53,113 nt of DNA, taken from Haloferax gibbonsii ATCC 33959. Lineage in GTDB: Archaea > Halobacteriota > Halobacteria > Halobacteriales > Haloferacaceae. Location: the NCBI RefSeq assembly GCF_000336775.1, contig NZ_AOLJ01000011.1, positions 326,046-379,158 of the forward strand, read 5' to 3'. The translations under genes and the position numbers were made by a program. Below, one piece after another: positions 43,551 to 51,877 of the stretch (position 1 is its first letter; every line of letters starts with the position of its first letter). The notes beneath the pieces are model-generated. The model was not told the origin of the DNA and searched no databases. It saw only the letters and a program-made list of their open reading frames with translations.

Positions 43551-44564
43551 TCAGGTCGCCTCGGCGAGCGCGTCGAGCAGGCGGTCGTTCTCGTCCGGGC
43601 GGCGGACGTTGATTCTGACGTGCGAGTCGAGCCGCTGGTAGTCGCGGGCGTCGCGGACGGCGAAGCCGCGACGCCGGGTCTCGTGAAGGACGCGGTCGAC
43701 GTCGTCGGCGCGGAACAAGACGAGCGTGCTGTCGGCCGGGTGCGGTTCGTAGCCGAGTCGGTCCAAGCCCGCGACCACCCGCGGGCGCTCCCGTTCGACC
43801 CGGTCCCGCGTGGCTTCGAGGAAGGCGTCCTGTTTGAGACAGAACGTCGCGACCTCGACCGCGGGGGCCGACAACACCCACGTACACCGCGCCCGCGAGA
43901 GCCGGTCACCGAGGTCGCCCGTCGCGGCCGCGAACCCCGCTCGAAGCGAGGGGACGCCGAAGATATTCGTCACCGAGTGGAGCGCGATGACGCCGTCGAG
44001 GCCGGCCGTGCTCGGGAGGCGGGTGAAGCCGAGGTACGACTCGTCGACGATGACGGGCGTGCCGACCCGGCGGCAGGCGTCGATGAACGCCCGAAGCTCG
44101 TCTCTCGGGTACGCCGTCCCGACGGGGTTCGCGGGGTAGCTGAGAATCACCGCCGCGTGCTCGCCGGGGTCGACGGTTTCGAGCAGTCGGTCGTGGGGGA
44201 CGTGGACCGGCTCGCCGCCCTGGAGCCGGATTTCGCGGGCGTACTCGCCGCAACAGGGTGCCGGGAGCGCCACGCTGTCGCCCGGCGAGACGGTCACGCC
44301 GACGGCGAGCCGCATCGCCTCGATGACGCCCGCCGCGGGGACGACCTCCTCGGGGTGACAGCCCACGAACTCCGCGGCCGCGACGCGAAACCGAGAGTAG
44401 TCGTCCAGCGAGTATCGCCGCGAGGTGGAGAGCGCCGACTCGTAGACGCCGGCGATGCCCGCCGGCCGCTCCGGGTTCGACCCGGTGCTGAAATCGACGA
44501 GGGAGTGGTCGGCGGTCCCGCCGTGGGTAACGTGGTCGACATCGGGAACGGAACCGGGATCCAT
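43551..44564 (-). CDS. CobD-like PLP-fold protein lacking the catalytic lysine
   Basis: 337 residues, homologous along its whole length to CobD encoded at 45406. Retained: EEVVPAAGVIEAMRLAVGV, SYPANPVGTAY, VIVDESYLGFT (pyridine-N Asp and Tyr), SLRAGFAAATGDLG and SHVRINVRRPDEND. The PLP-lysine site, SLTKMFG in the other copy, is SVTNIFG here with Asn at residue 200 (codon AAT, 43965-43967). A Schiff base cannot form there, so normal decarboxylase/aminotransferase chemistry is not expected. It has its own promoter region (CTATAATC near 44583) after a 99-bp gap from cbiZ. Confidence 0.85.
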   Translation of the reverse strand: MDPGSVPDVDHVTHGGTADHSLVDFSTGSNPERPAGIAGVYESALSTSRRYSLDDYSRFRVAAAEFVGCHPEEVVPAAGVIEAMRLAVGVTVSPGDSVALPAPCCGEYAREIRLQGGEPVHVPHDRLLETVDPGEHAAVILSYPANPVGTAYPRDELRAFIDACRRVGTPVIVDESYLGFTRLPSTAGLDGVIALHSVTNIFGVPSLRAGFAAATGDLGDRLSRARCTWVLSAPAVEVATFCLKQDAFLEATRDRVERERPRVVAGLDRLGYEPHPADSTLVLFRADDVDRVLHETRRRGFAVRDARDYQRLDSHVRINVRRPDENDRLLDALAEAT

Positions 44565-44663
44565 ACCAACGTGCTAGCCACCGACTATAATCAAGGCTTC
44601 TACGGGAACCATTTAGCTACCACCGTTGATTCCACACCCTACGGGCCGTTTTCTCGGTAGTTC

Positions 44664-45413
44664 TCAAATCGAAGAGACGGTCGCGCGGTCGTCGGCGACG
44701 ACGCCGTAACTCGCCTCGTCGACGCCCCGCGGAATCGGGTCGTCAGCGTACCGCGAATCGAGGCTCGCGAGCACCGCGTCGCGGACGCAGACCCGCGCGG
44801 CGTTGCCGACCTCGGTCGCGCTTCCCGAGAACGTCACCGGGTCGCCCGCGGGGTCGCACGCGGCGACCACGGCGTCGGTCGTCGTCCCCGGCGCGCCGCA
44901 GCGAGCGAGGAGCGTCGCCGCCTTCGCCTCGGCGGCCACGGCGACGAGGTTCGCGAGCGCACCCGGCTCCAGCGACCGCGTCGTCCCGACGAAGACGTTG
45001 ACCGTGCCTGTCGGGTCACCGCCGTCGCCGCCGGCCGTCACGTCAGCCGTGTCGGACTCGTCGTCCCATTCGCCCGACTCGTCGGCCCGCTCGCTCGGGT
45101 CGCTGTCTATCGGGAGTTCCGCCGGGTTCGACACGCCAGCGGTGGCGACGACCTCGACCGGGTCGAACCGGGCGCGCCGGGCGTGTTCCTGGCCCACGCC
45201 CGTCAGGAGCGTCGGCCCGCGCTCGTCGAAGCCGGCCGACGAGAGCCGCCGTTCGACGTACGCGTCGAGGTCCGTCTCGGGCCAGCCCTCGGGGACGGTG
45301 ACGTTGAACGCGGCGTCGGCTCGCGACTCGCCGCCGGCGTAGCCCGTCGACAGCCAGCGCGTGTCCGGACGGCCCAGCCGACAGACGCCGCCGCGGCGCG
45401 TCGCCTCAAACAT
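44664..45413 (-). CDS. cbiZ: Adenosylcobinamide amidohydrolase CbiZ
   Basis: 249 residues. Matches the archaeal CbiZ pattern: RWLSTGYAGGESRADAAFNV, GPTLLTGVGQEHARRAR, VVATAGVSNPA, TVNVFVGTTRSLEPGALANL, ATEVGNAARVCVRDAVLASL. Removes aminopropanol from adenosylcobinamide to salvage cobinamide as adenosylcobyric acid. An acidic Ser/Asp/Glu-rich insert lies at about 102-135. Start overlaps the cobD stop by 8 bp. Confidence 0.92.
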   Translation of the reverse strand: MFEATRRGGVCRLGRPDTRWLSTGYAGGESRADAAFNVTVPEGWPETDLDAYVERRLSSAGFDERGPTLLTGVGQEHARRARFDPVEVVATAGVSNPAELPIDSDPSERADESGEWDDESDTADVTAGGDGGDPTGTVNVFVGTTRSLEPGALANLVAVAAEAKAATLLARCGAPGTTTDAVVAACDPAGDPVTFSGSATEVGNAARVCVRDAVLASLDSRYADDPIPRGVDEASYGVVADDRATVSSI

Positions 45414-46428
45414 CGTCGGCGACGGCGGCGAGCGCCCGGAGCAGTTCGTCGTTCTCGTCGGGGCGTTTCACCGCGACGCGGACGTGCGAGTCGAGCGTCG
45501 GGAACGTCGTCGCGTCCCGGACGGCGACGCCGCGGTCGCGGGCGGTCTCGACCACCGCGTCGACGTCGCGGTCGCCGACGTCGAGGAGGAGAAACGGCGC
45601 GTCCGACGGGTACACGTCGAAGGCCTCGGACAGCGTCTCGCGGAGTCGTTCGCGCTCGTCCGCGACGCGCTCTCGCGTGCGCGAGACGAACTCGGCGTCG
45701 TCCATGCAGTACGTGCCGACGGCGGCCGCGGGCGTCGAGAGCGACCACGCTCGTCGGGCCACGGCGAGTCGGTCGCCGAGGTCGTCGGTGGCGACGGCGA
45801 ACCCGGCGCGGACGCCCGGCAGGCCGAACATCTTCGTCAGCGACCGGGCGACGACGACGCCGGGTTCGCCCGCGAGGCTCGGCTCGTCGGTGAAATCGAG
45901 GAACGCCTCGTCGACGACGAGGACCGTGTCGGCCTCGCGGCAGCGCGCCGCGAACGCCCGGAGGTCGACGACGGGCGCGAGTTCGCCCGTCGGGTTGTTC
46001 GGCGTGCAGACGACCGCGACCGCGTGGCCCGCGGGGTCGGCGTCGAGGAGTTCGTCGTGGGCGACGGGAACCGGCTCCGCGCCCTGCAGGCGAATCTCGC
46101 GGTCGTACTCCCCGAAACTCGGCTCGGGGACGAGCGCGGTGTCGCCGGGCGACAGCGTCACCTCGAACGCGAGCCGCAGGGCTTCGAGGCCGCCGGCGGT
46201 CGGCACGACCGCTTCGGGCACACAGCCGACGTAGTCCCCGGCGGCCGCCCGGAAGTCGGCGTAGTCGTCGTCGGGGTAGCGGGTCGAGGCGTCGAACGCC
46301 TCGCGGTACACCGCCTCGACGCCCGCGGGCCGCTCGGGGTTGGTGTTCGCGCTGAAGTCGACGACGGTCGGGTCGGTGGTCCCGCCGTGGAGGACGCGGC
46401 TCCCCGCCCGGACGGACTCAGGGTCCAT
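45406..46428 (-). CDS. cobD: Threonine-phosphate decarboxylase CobD
   Basis: 340 residues if started at the ATG 46428 (MDPES, as in the paralogue); 46446 also possible. Aminotransferase class I/II fold: CTPNNPTGE, VLVVDEAFLDFT, SLTKMFGLPGVRAGF with the PLP lysine, SHVRVAVKRPDENDEL. Produces (R)-1-amino-2-propanol phosphate for the cobamide lower loop. Overlaps cobT and cbiZ. Confidence 0.9.
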   Translation of the reverse strand: MDPESVRAGSRVLHGGTTDPTVVDFSANTNPERPAGVEAVYREAFDASTRYPDDDYADFRAAAGDYVGCVPEAVVPTAGGLEALRLAFEVTLSPGDTALVPEPSFGEYDREIRLQGAEPVPVAHDELLDADPAGHAVAVVCTPNNPTGELAPVVDLRAFAARCREADTVLVVDEAFLDFTDEPSLAGEPGVVVARSLTKMFGLPGVRAGFAVATDDLGDRLAVARRAWSLSTPAAAVGTYCMDDAEFVSRTRERVADERERLRETLSEAFDVYPSDAPFLLLDVGDRDVDAVVETARDRGVAVRDATTFPTLDSHVRVAVKRPDENDELLRALAAVADDV

Positions 46429-47455
46429 CGTCGATGTCGGCGTCAACCTCGGCGTCGGCCGCCGCGGTCCCGGTCTCGACGGCCTCGGGGTCCAGCGTCG
46501 AGAGCACGTCGAGCGTGGCCGCCTCCACGTCGTCGAGGACGCCCATTCGGTCGGCGAGCATGAGCGCGCCGCCCATGCCCGCGCCCTCCTTGGCCTCGCC
46601 CGCGGCGTAGCGGTCCAGCGGGTGCGTCTCGAAGCCGGGGTCGGTGACGGTCAACTCGAGGTCGAGCGCCTCGGCGGCGTCGGCCAACTCGGGCACGTCG
46701 TCGGCGAGGTACGAAGTGGTGGCGAGGGTCAGGTCGCCGTTCGCGCCGGCGTGGCGGGCGAGCGCGGCGGCCGCGAGCAGTTGCGTCCCGCCGCCGAGCG
46801 TCACGTCGATGCCGTTTTCGAGCGCGCCGACGGTGAGTCCGGCCACGACCGGAAGCACCGGGTCGCCGAGGTAGCGGGCGGCGCGCCGGGGCTTGTGGGC
46901 CGCGAAGCCGGGTTCGACGTCGCTGGCTTCGAACGCCTCGGCGACGACCTCCTCTTTCAGGCTCGTCGGGTTGTCCGGGAGCGACGACGAGACGGGGAAC
47001 TCCTCGCCGAGCGCGCGGAACACCGCGAGCGCGGTGGTCGTCCCGCCGGGGACGGTCTCGCCGATGACGAGTTCGTCTTCGGGGAGCGCGAGGCCCATCC
47101 GCCGGGCCGCCTCGAACGCGCCGGGGGCGGTCGGGACCGGTTCGCTCTCGCGGATGTCGCGGCCGGGTCGCGCGCCCACGTCGATGGTCGGCGCGGCGCT
47201 CGGCTTGGCGAGGCCGGCGTCGACGGTGAGTACGTCGAATCCGGTGAGTTGCTTGACGGCGCGGGTGACGGCCGCGGGCGTCGGACAGCCGGTCGGACTG
47301 ACCGGCGTCACCGGCGAGCGGACGGGCTCGCCGTACTCGATGATTTCGGCGTCGGCGCTCGGCGTGTGGCCGACGAGCGAGGGGTCCGCGCCGGCGGCGC
47401 TGATACCGGGAATCTTCGCCGTCTCGGTCGTGCCGGCGACGAGGACTACTCGCAT
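46418..47455 (-). CDS. cobT: CobT/UPF0284 phosphoribosyltransferase
   Basis: 345 residues. VVLVAGTTETAKIPGIS, SPTGCPTPAAVTRAVKQ, VDVGARPGRDI-like region IDVGARPGRDI, GETVPGGTTTALAVFRALG, LGGGTQLLAAAALARHAGAN and KEGAGMGGALMLA match the archaeal CobT-like family that makes alpha-ribazole phosphate. The C-terminus is acidic (about 325-345). Overlaps cobY by 10 bp. Confidence 0.9.
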   Translation of the reverse strand: MRVVLVAGTTETAKIPGISAAGADPSLVGHTPSADAEIIEYGEPVRSPVTPVSPTGCPTPAAVTRAVKQLTGFDVLTVDAGLAKPSAAPTIDVGARPGRDIRESEPVPTAPGAFEAARRMGLALPEDELVIGETVPGGTTTALAVFRALGEEFPVSSSLPDNPTSLKEEVVAEAFEASDVEPGFAAHKPRRAARYLGDPVLPVVAGLTVGALENGIDVTLGGGTQLLAAAALARHAGANGDLTLATTSYLADDVPELADAAEALDLELTVTDPGFETHPLDRYAAGEAKEGAGMGGALMLADRMGVLDDVEAATLDVLSTLDPEAVETGTAAADAEVDADIDDGP

Positions 47456-48084
47456 CGGTCCTCCGCGAGCGCGATGTCTGTCGGGCGGTTCACGTTGAGT
47501 GCGAGTCTGGTGTCTGTGGAGAGGTACATGGTCGAATCGGTGTTGGTGTCGGCGTCAGTGTTGGTGTCGGTGTCCGTGTTCGTCTCGGCGTCGGTCTCGC
47601 CATCTGCGTCCGCGGGACCGACGACGCCCAGTCCGGTCGGGCAGACGGCGGTCCCCTCGTGGTCGAAGACGAGCGCGTCGTCGACGCTGGCGCCGAGTTC
47701 TCGCTTCAGTTCGACGGGGACGCACGCGGTGGCGGCCCCGCCATCGGCGGCCGCGACGACGGCGTCGACGTGTTCGGGTGCCACGAGCGGCAGGTCGGAG
47801 ACGACGGTGACGGCCGGTCGGGAGACGCGGGCCAACGCGAATCCGAGGTCGGAGACGTAGCCGTCGCCGGGGGCCTCGATGGGGTCGAGGCCGAGGTCGG
47901 CGGCGCGGTCGCGGGTGTTCGGCGTGTGCGGCGAGGTGACCGCGCGGACGCTCTCGACGCTCGAATCGCGGAGCGCCGCGGCGACTCGGTCGAGCATGGG
48001 TCGCCCGCAGATGTCCACGAGCGGCTTTTCGACCGGCGCGTCGAGGCGGGTGCCGCGGCCGCCGCACATCACGAGAGCGTCCAT
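47446..48084 (-). CDS. cobY: GTP:adenosylcobinamide-phosphate guanylyltransferase CobY
   Basis: 212 residues from the ATG at 48084. Nucleotidyltransferase signature MDALVMCGGRGTRLDAPVEK, ICGRPMLDRV, VVSDLPLVAPEHVDAV. Archaeal replacement of CobU. Near the end is a low-complexity Asp/Thr/Asn insert (ETNTDTDTNTDADTNTDST), encoded by degenerate GGTGTC-type repeats at about 47529-47604; length likely varies between strains. Confidence 0.92.
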   Translation of the reverse strand: MDALVMCGGRGTRLDAPVEKPLVDICGRPMLDRVAAALRDSSVESVRAVTSPHTPNTRDRAADLGLDPIEAPGDGYVSDLGFALARVSRPAVTVVSDLPLVAPEHVDAVVAAADGGAATACVPVELKRELGASVDDALVFDHEGTAVCPTGLGVVGPADADGETDAETNTDTDTNTDADTNTDSTMYLSTDTRLALNVNRPTDIALAEDRCE

Positions 48085-48833
48085 ACCACCACCCCCACGT
48101 GGACGGCCGCGGCGCGGGCCAGCTCGTTCGTCGCGCCGAGCAGGTCGCCCGAGACGCCGCCGAGTCGGGCGCGACCCCACGAGCGGACGAGCAGCGCGAC
48201 GACCGGCCCGCAGCAGAGCGCCGCGACGACGGCGGGACCGCCCGTGACCGGCGCGAGCGCGACGACCGGGAGACAGGCCACGGCGACAGCGAGCAGCCCC
48301 GAGGGGCTGTTCTCGCCGACGAGCGCCGAGCCGAGCCCCTCGTGGGCGGGCGTGCCGAGACAGACCAGCGTCGCCATGCCGGCTTTCGCGCCGACCTCGG
48401 CGGCGAGCGCGATTGCGACGGCGGCCGTGAGGCCGATACGGCCACCCGCGCCCGCGAGACCGAACGCGCCGAGCGCGAGGACGACGAGCGTCAGGCCGAA
48501 CGCGAGCAGGCCGCCGACCCCCGTCTGGGAGTCCTTCAGGACCGACAGCCGCCGGTCGGCGTCGCCGTGGACGACCGCGGCGTCGCCGAGGTCTGCGAGG
48601 CCGTCGGCGTGGGTGACGCCGGTCACGAGGTACAGCGTCACGAGGTACAGCGCGGCCGCGGTCGGAATCGGGAGCGGGAGCAACAGCGGGAGCGCGGCGA
48701 GCGCGCCGACGACGTAGCCGACGAGCGGAAACGCCACGGGCGCGCGTCTGAAGGCGTCCCAGTTCGACTCGTCGCCGCCGACGGGGAGACGGGTGAGGAA
48801 GCCGAGCGCGCCGCGGAGCGCGGTCAGAACCAC
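48069..48833 (-). CDS. cobS: Cobalamin synthase CobS
   Basis: 254 residues, GTG start at 48833, overlapping the cbiB stop. Multi-TM protein with LRGALGFLTRLPVGGDE, THADGLADLGDAAVVHGDAD and RRLSVLKDSQTGVGG, the metal/substrate motifs of CobS. Joins adenosyl-GDP-cobinamide to alpha-ribazole at the membrane. The much longer frame to 49607 is antisense-shadow of cbiB in another frame and is rejected. Confidence 0.93.
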   Translation of the reverse strand: MVLTALRGALGFLTRLPVGGDESNWDAFRRAPVAFPLVGYVVGALAALPLLLPLPIPTAAALYLVTLYLVTGVTHADGLADLGDAAVVHGDADRRLSVLKDSQTGVGGLLAFGLTLVVLALGAFGLAGAGGRIGLTAAVAIALAAEVGAKAGMATLVCLGTPAHEGLGSALVGENSPSGLLAVAVACLPVVALAPVTGGPAVVAALCCGPVVALLVRSWGRARLGGVSGDLLGATNELARAAAVHVGVVVWTLS

Positions 48834-49732
48834 GCGACCACCCCCGCGACGGCGAACGCGGCGAGCCCCGCCCGCGAGACGAGTCGGACGCCCCGCGCGG
48901 CGGTCGCCGCGTCGGGGGCCTCGGGTCCCCCGTCGAGCAGGTAGTGACCGGGCTTTTCGAGTCGCGTTTCCAGCAGGACCGCGAGGGTCGCCATCGGCCA
49001 CCCCGAGTTGGGCGACGACGGGCGACGCGCCAGCTCGCCGACCCGCGTCACCGTGGCCGGCGCGCCGGCGACGACGGCCAACAAGACGGCCGAGACGCGC
49101 GCCGGGAGCCACATCACCGCGTCGTCGAGACGGGCCGGAACGCGACCGACCGGCTTGTGTCGGTAGCCGAGCATCGAATCGAGCGTGTTGACGCCTTTCA
49201 CCCACGCGGCCGCGCCGACCGCGAGCGGGAGCGAAACGGGCGCGAGGAGCGTAAACGCGAGCAGCGGGGCGACGAGGCCGTCGGCGAGGTTCTCCGCGGC
49301 GCTCTCGACGGCGGCGCTCCGGATGTCGGCCGCCGAGAGCGACGACGGGTCGCGCCCGGCCAGCGCCCGGAGTTCGTCCCGGGCGGCGTCGAGGTCGGAC
49401 TCGTCCGCCGTGGCCGAGACGACCGTCTCCGCCGCGTCGAGCAACATGCGAAGGCTCGTGGTCGAAAACAGCGCGAGCGCGGCGACGGCCGCGCCGAGCC
49501 ACGGCGAGACGAGCGTCGCACCCCACGTCGCGCCCGCGGCGACGCCCGCGGCGAGCGCCGGGAGCGCGACGGCCGCGACCCCGCCGACGAGCGTCGGACG
49601 GGTCCACTCGCGGTCGACGGGGGAGACGAGTCGTCCGAACAGCGCGACCGGGTGGATTCGCGCCGGCGGTTCGGCGAACCCTCGGTCCAGCGCCGCGGCG
49701 GCGACGACGGCGGCCGCGGCGGTCACGGGCAC
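48824..49732 (-). CDS. cbiB: Adenosylcobinamide-phosphate synthase CbiB
   Basis: 302 residues, membrane protein. RGFAEPPARIHPVALFGRLV near the N-terminus, SSLSAADIRSAAVESAAENL (helices), DGLVAPLLAF and KGVNTLDSMLGYRHKP (the conserved N-T-x-D-S-M-x-G motif). Attaches aminopropanol phosphate to cobyric acid. Start overlaps the HAD stop by 10 bp. Confidence 0.93.
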   Translation of the reverse strand: MPVTAAAAVVAAAALDRGFAEPPARIHPVALFGRLVSPVDREWTRPTLVGGVAAVALPALAAGVAAGATWGATLVSPWLGAAVAALALFSTTSLRMLLDAAETVVSATADESDLDAARDELRALAGRDPSSLSAADIRSAAVESAAENLADGLVAPLLAFTLLAPVSLPLAVGAAAWVKGVNTLDSMLGYRHKPVGRVPARLDDAVMWLPARVSAVLLAVVAGAPATVTRVGELARRPSSPNSGWPMATLAVLLETRLEKPGHYLLDGGPEAPDAATAARGVRLVSRAGLAAFAVAGVVAWF

Positions 49733-50358
49733 GGGTCCTCCCCGGCGCGTAGCCTCGCCGCGACCGATTCGAGCGTCGTCTCCCGGAGGTTCACGAACCG
49801 GCCGCCGACGCCCTCGACGCCGCCGTCGGAGTCCGGGTCGTCGCCGACGTGGACTAACTCGGTCGCCTCGACGCCGAGGCCGCGAGCGGCCGCCTCGAAC
49901 GCTTGCGGGTGGGGTTTCCGCCAGCCGCAGGCGACGCTCGTCGTGATGGCGTCGAAACCGCGTCTGTCGAGGTCCGACCGGATGAGCGTCCGCGCGACGA
50001 GTTCGGGGACCGAGCAGTTCGAGAGGAGGCCGACCGGGCCGGCCTCGCGGGCAGCCGCGACCGCTTCGACCGCGCCGGGACGGGTGGTCACCTCGGGGTC
50101 GAACGCCGTGATGACCGCCCGCCGAGCGGCGTTGTCCGGCGAGGCGACGCCCCGAGAGCGGAGCGCCGCGGCGACGTGGGCCGGAAGCGGGACTTCCGCG
50201 CCCTCGGGCGCGTCGATGTGGACCTCGCGGTAGGCGTCGTCCCAGTCGTCGGGGACGGCGACGCCGTACTCGCGGAGCGCGTCTGCGACCGCCGCGCCGG
50301 GGTCTGAGGGGTACTCGGCGTCGACGAGCGTACCGAAGAGGTCGAACGTGACTGCCAC
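49723..50358 (-). CDS. HAD-superfamily hydrolase at head of cobamide operon
   Basis: 211 residues from the GTG at 50358. Motif I reads TFDLFGTLVD, the dehalogenase-like DxFGT form; then GLLSNCSVPE (motif II), GWRKPHPQAF (motif III Lys) and VHVGDDPDSDGG (motif IV). The second Asp of phosphatases is Phe here. The tight coupling to cbiB suggests a role in cobamide assembly, perhaps dephosphorylation of alpha-ribazole phosphate, but motif I makes this uncertain. Confidence 0.88.
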   Translation of the reverse strand: MAVTFDLFGTLVDAEYPSDPGAAVADALREYGVAVPDDWDDAYREVHIDAPEGAEVPLPAHVAAALRSRGVASPDNAARRAVITAFDPEVTTRPGAVEAVAAAREAGPVGLLSNCSVPELVARTLIRSDLDRRGFDAITTSVACGWRKPHPQAFEAAARGLGVEATELVHVGDDPDSDGGVEGVGGRFVNLRETTLESVAARLRAGEDPCP

Positions 50359-50443
50359 TAGAATTTCATTGGCGAAACTGTACTTGAATATAGCGAAGCG
50401 GGGGGTTCGGCTGTGGCGGCCCCATCGAGTGTCTCGCTGGTCG

Positions 50444-51157
50444 TCAGCGACGAACCTCGGGACCGTCCCCTCGAGCGCGTCGCCCCCACCGTTCGAGGAC
50501 GTACCATCCCCCCGCGAGGAGCGCGATCCCACTCCCGAGCAGGTACCCCACGTCGTGGAGGTCAGTGCTCACCCCCGCGTATCGGGTTGACAGCGGTGGT
50601 TGAGTCACGTGGTAGTACCGCCCGTCGTGTGCGACGAGAACGGCGGTCAGGCGTTCGTGTGTGGTGAGTTCCCCCGTTCGAACGAGTTCGCGTAGTCGAG
50701 GGGTGGCGGCGGAAACCGCGAGGTCGTCGTAGAACGCGCGGAGTGTGACTCGCTCGGTGGTGACTCGTACCGTCCCGTCTTCCTCGTATTCGTGGAGGCG
50801 GTAGACCTCACTCACGTCTGAGGTGGTGCCGCTAGTCCCGACGACGGCATACCGGTGGTCGACGAGCGACCCGGGGAGCGCCGCTTTCGTCCGAGACCCG
50901 TTTGCCGCCTCGCGGAGCGCCGTCCGTTCCGGTCGGTCACCGGGACCGTCGCTGGCGATGAACGCCGCCGACGGCCCCGCCAGATCGACCGTGGTGTCGT
51001 CTACGACTACCGCTGCGGCGCCCTCGGAGGAGGCAGACAGCTCTCTCACCTCGTAGGTGTACGTCCTGTCGGGGGTCGTCGCGTCGAGCGCAACGGACCC
51101 GCCGATGAGCGCGACCCCAACAGCGACTGCGAGGAGGAGCGTCTTGCGGGAGGGCAC
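50444..51157 (-). CDS. Haloarchaeal two-TM protein of unknown function
   Basis: 237 residues. N-terminal TM (LLLAVAVGVALIGGSVALDA), an extracytoplasmic beta-rich region (TYTYEVRELSASSEGAAAVV; ERLTAVLVAHDGRYYHVTQP) and a C-terminal TM (VGYLLGSGIALLAGGWYVLE) followed by a basic tail. No family recognised. Confidence 0.8.
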   Translation of the reverse strand: MPSRKTLLLAVAVGVALIGGSVALDATTPDRTYTYEVRELSASSEGAAAVVVDDTTVDLAGPSAAFIASDGPGDRPERTALREAANGSRTKAALPGSLVDHRYAVVGTSGTTSDVSEVYRLHEYEEDGTVRVTTERVTLRAFYDDLAVSAATPRLRELVRTGELTTHERLTAVLVAHDGRYYHVTQPPLSTRYAGVSTDLHDVGYLLGSGIALLAGGWYVLERWGRRARGDGPEVRR

Positions 51158-51357
51158 TACTGGGTTCGAACGTGTTGGCGGATAAGTATCTTCTGTGGAT
51201 GGGTGGCAGAGACTCGGGCATTACCGAGCTGCAGATTCAGCCGGGCTATCACCGCTTGCGGAGTCCGACAAGACCCCGGTTTCACTTCCGGGTGGTGGTG
51301 TGCCCTAGTCGTCCAACCACCGCACATATAGCTACGACCAGTTCGTCGCTTCGAGCC

Positions 51358-51840
51358 ATGAGTCTACAGGGAACCGAAGCACCCGACTTCACGCTCGAAC
51401 GCACCGCCGGCGACGACGTCACCCTCTCGGAGACGCTGGAGACCGGGCCGGCCGTCGTCCTCATCAACCGCGGGACGTGGTGTTCGTTCTGCGCCGAACA
51501 ACTGCAGACGTTCGACCAGGTCGCCTACGACCTCTGGTTCAACGACGGCGTCGACGTGGTCCCGGTTGTCACGAGCGACCTCGGCGACGCGGTCGAGATG
51601 CGCGACCGGTTCGACTTCGACTTCCAACTGGCCGCCGACCCGGAAGGCGAGGTCGCTGCGCGGTACAGCGGGACTGAAGAGACCAGCCACGGCGTGACCG
51701 GCATCGCCGGCACCTACGTCGTCGGCGAGGGCGGTGTCGTCCAGTACGAACAGGTCGCCGACCACCCGGCCGACCGGACCTACGGAAATTGGGTCCGGTA
51801 CTTCATCCGCAACGAATACGAGGACGTCTTCGAGAGCTAA
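51358..51840 (+). CDS. Redoxin/peroxiredoxin-like thioredoxin-fold protein
   Basis: 160 residues from the ATG at 51358. EAPDFTLERTAGDDVTLSET, then VLINRGTWCSFCAEQLQTFD with the CxxC (TWCSFC), PVVTSDLGDAVEMRDRFDF and an AhpC/TSA-like C-terminus. Probably a thiol peroxidase or disulphide reductase in the cytoplasm. Confidence 0.9.
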   Translation: MSLQGTEAPDFTLERTAGDDVTLSETLETGPAVVLINRGTWCSFCAEQLQTFDQVAYDLWFNDGVDVVPVVTSDLGDAVEMRDRFDFDFQLAADPEGEVAARYSGTEETSHGVTGIAGTYVVGEGGVVQYEQVADHPADRTYGNWVRYFIRNEYEDVFES

Positions 51841-51877
51841 CCGGCTGTCGCACCTCGGTAGCCGCTACTGGGACACC

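Noticed and set aside
48069..49607. 512-residue version of CobS
   Set aside because: The first about 258 residues are Arg-rich and lie antiparallel in frame-shift to CbiB coding sequence; the GTG at 48833 gives a normal CobS length.
51190..51300. Possible tRNA-like sequence upstream of the redoxin gene
   Set aside because: No acceptor stem or T-loop TTCAA could be paired into a cloverleaf.
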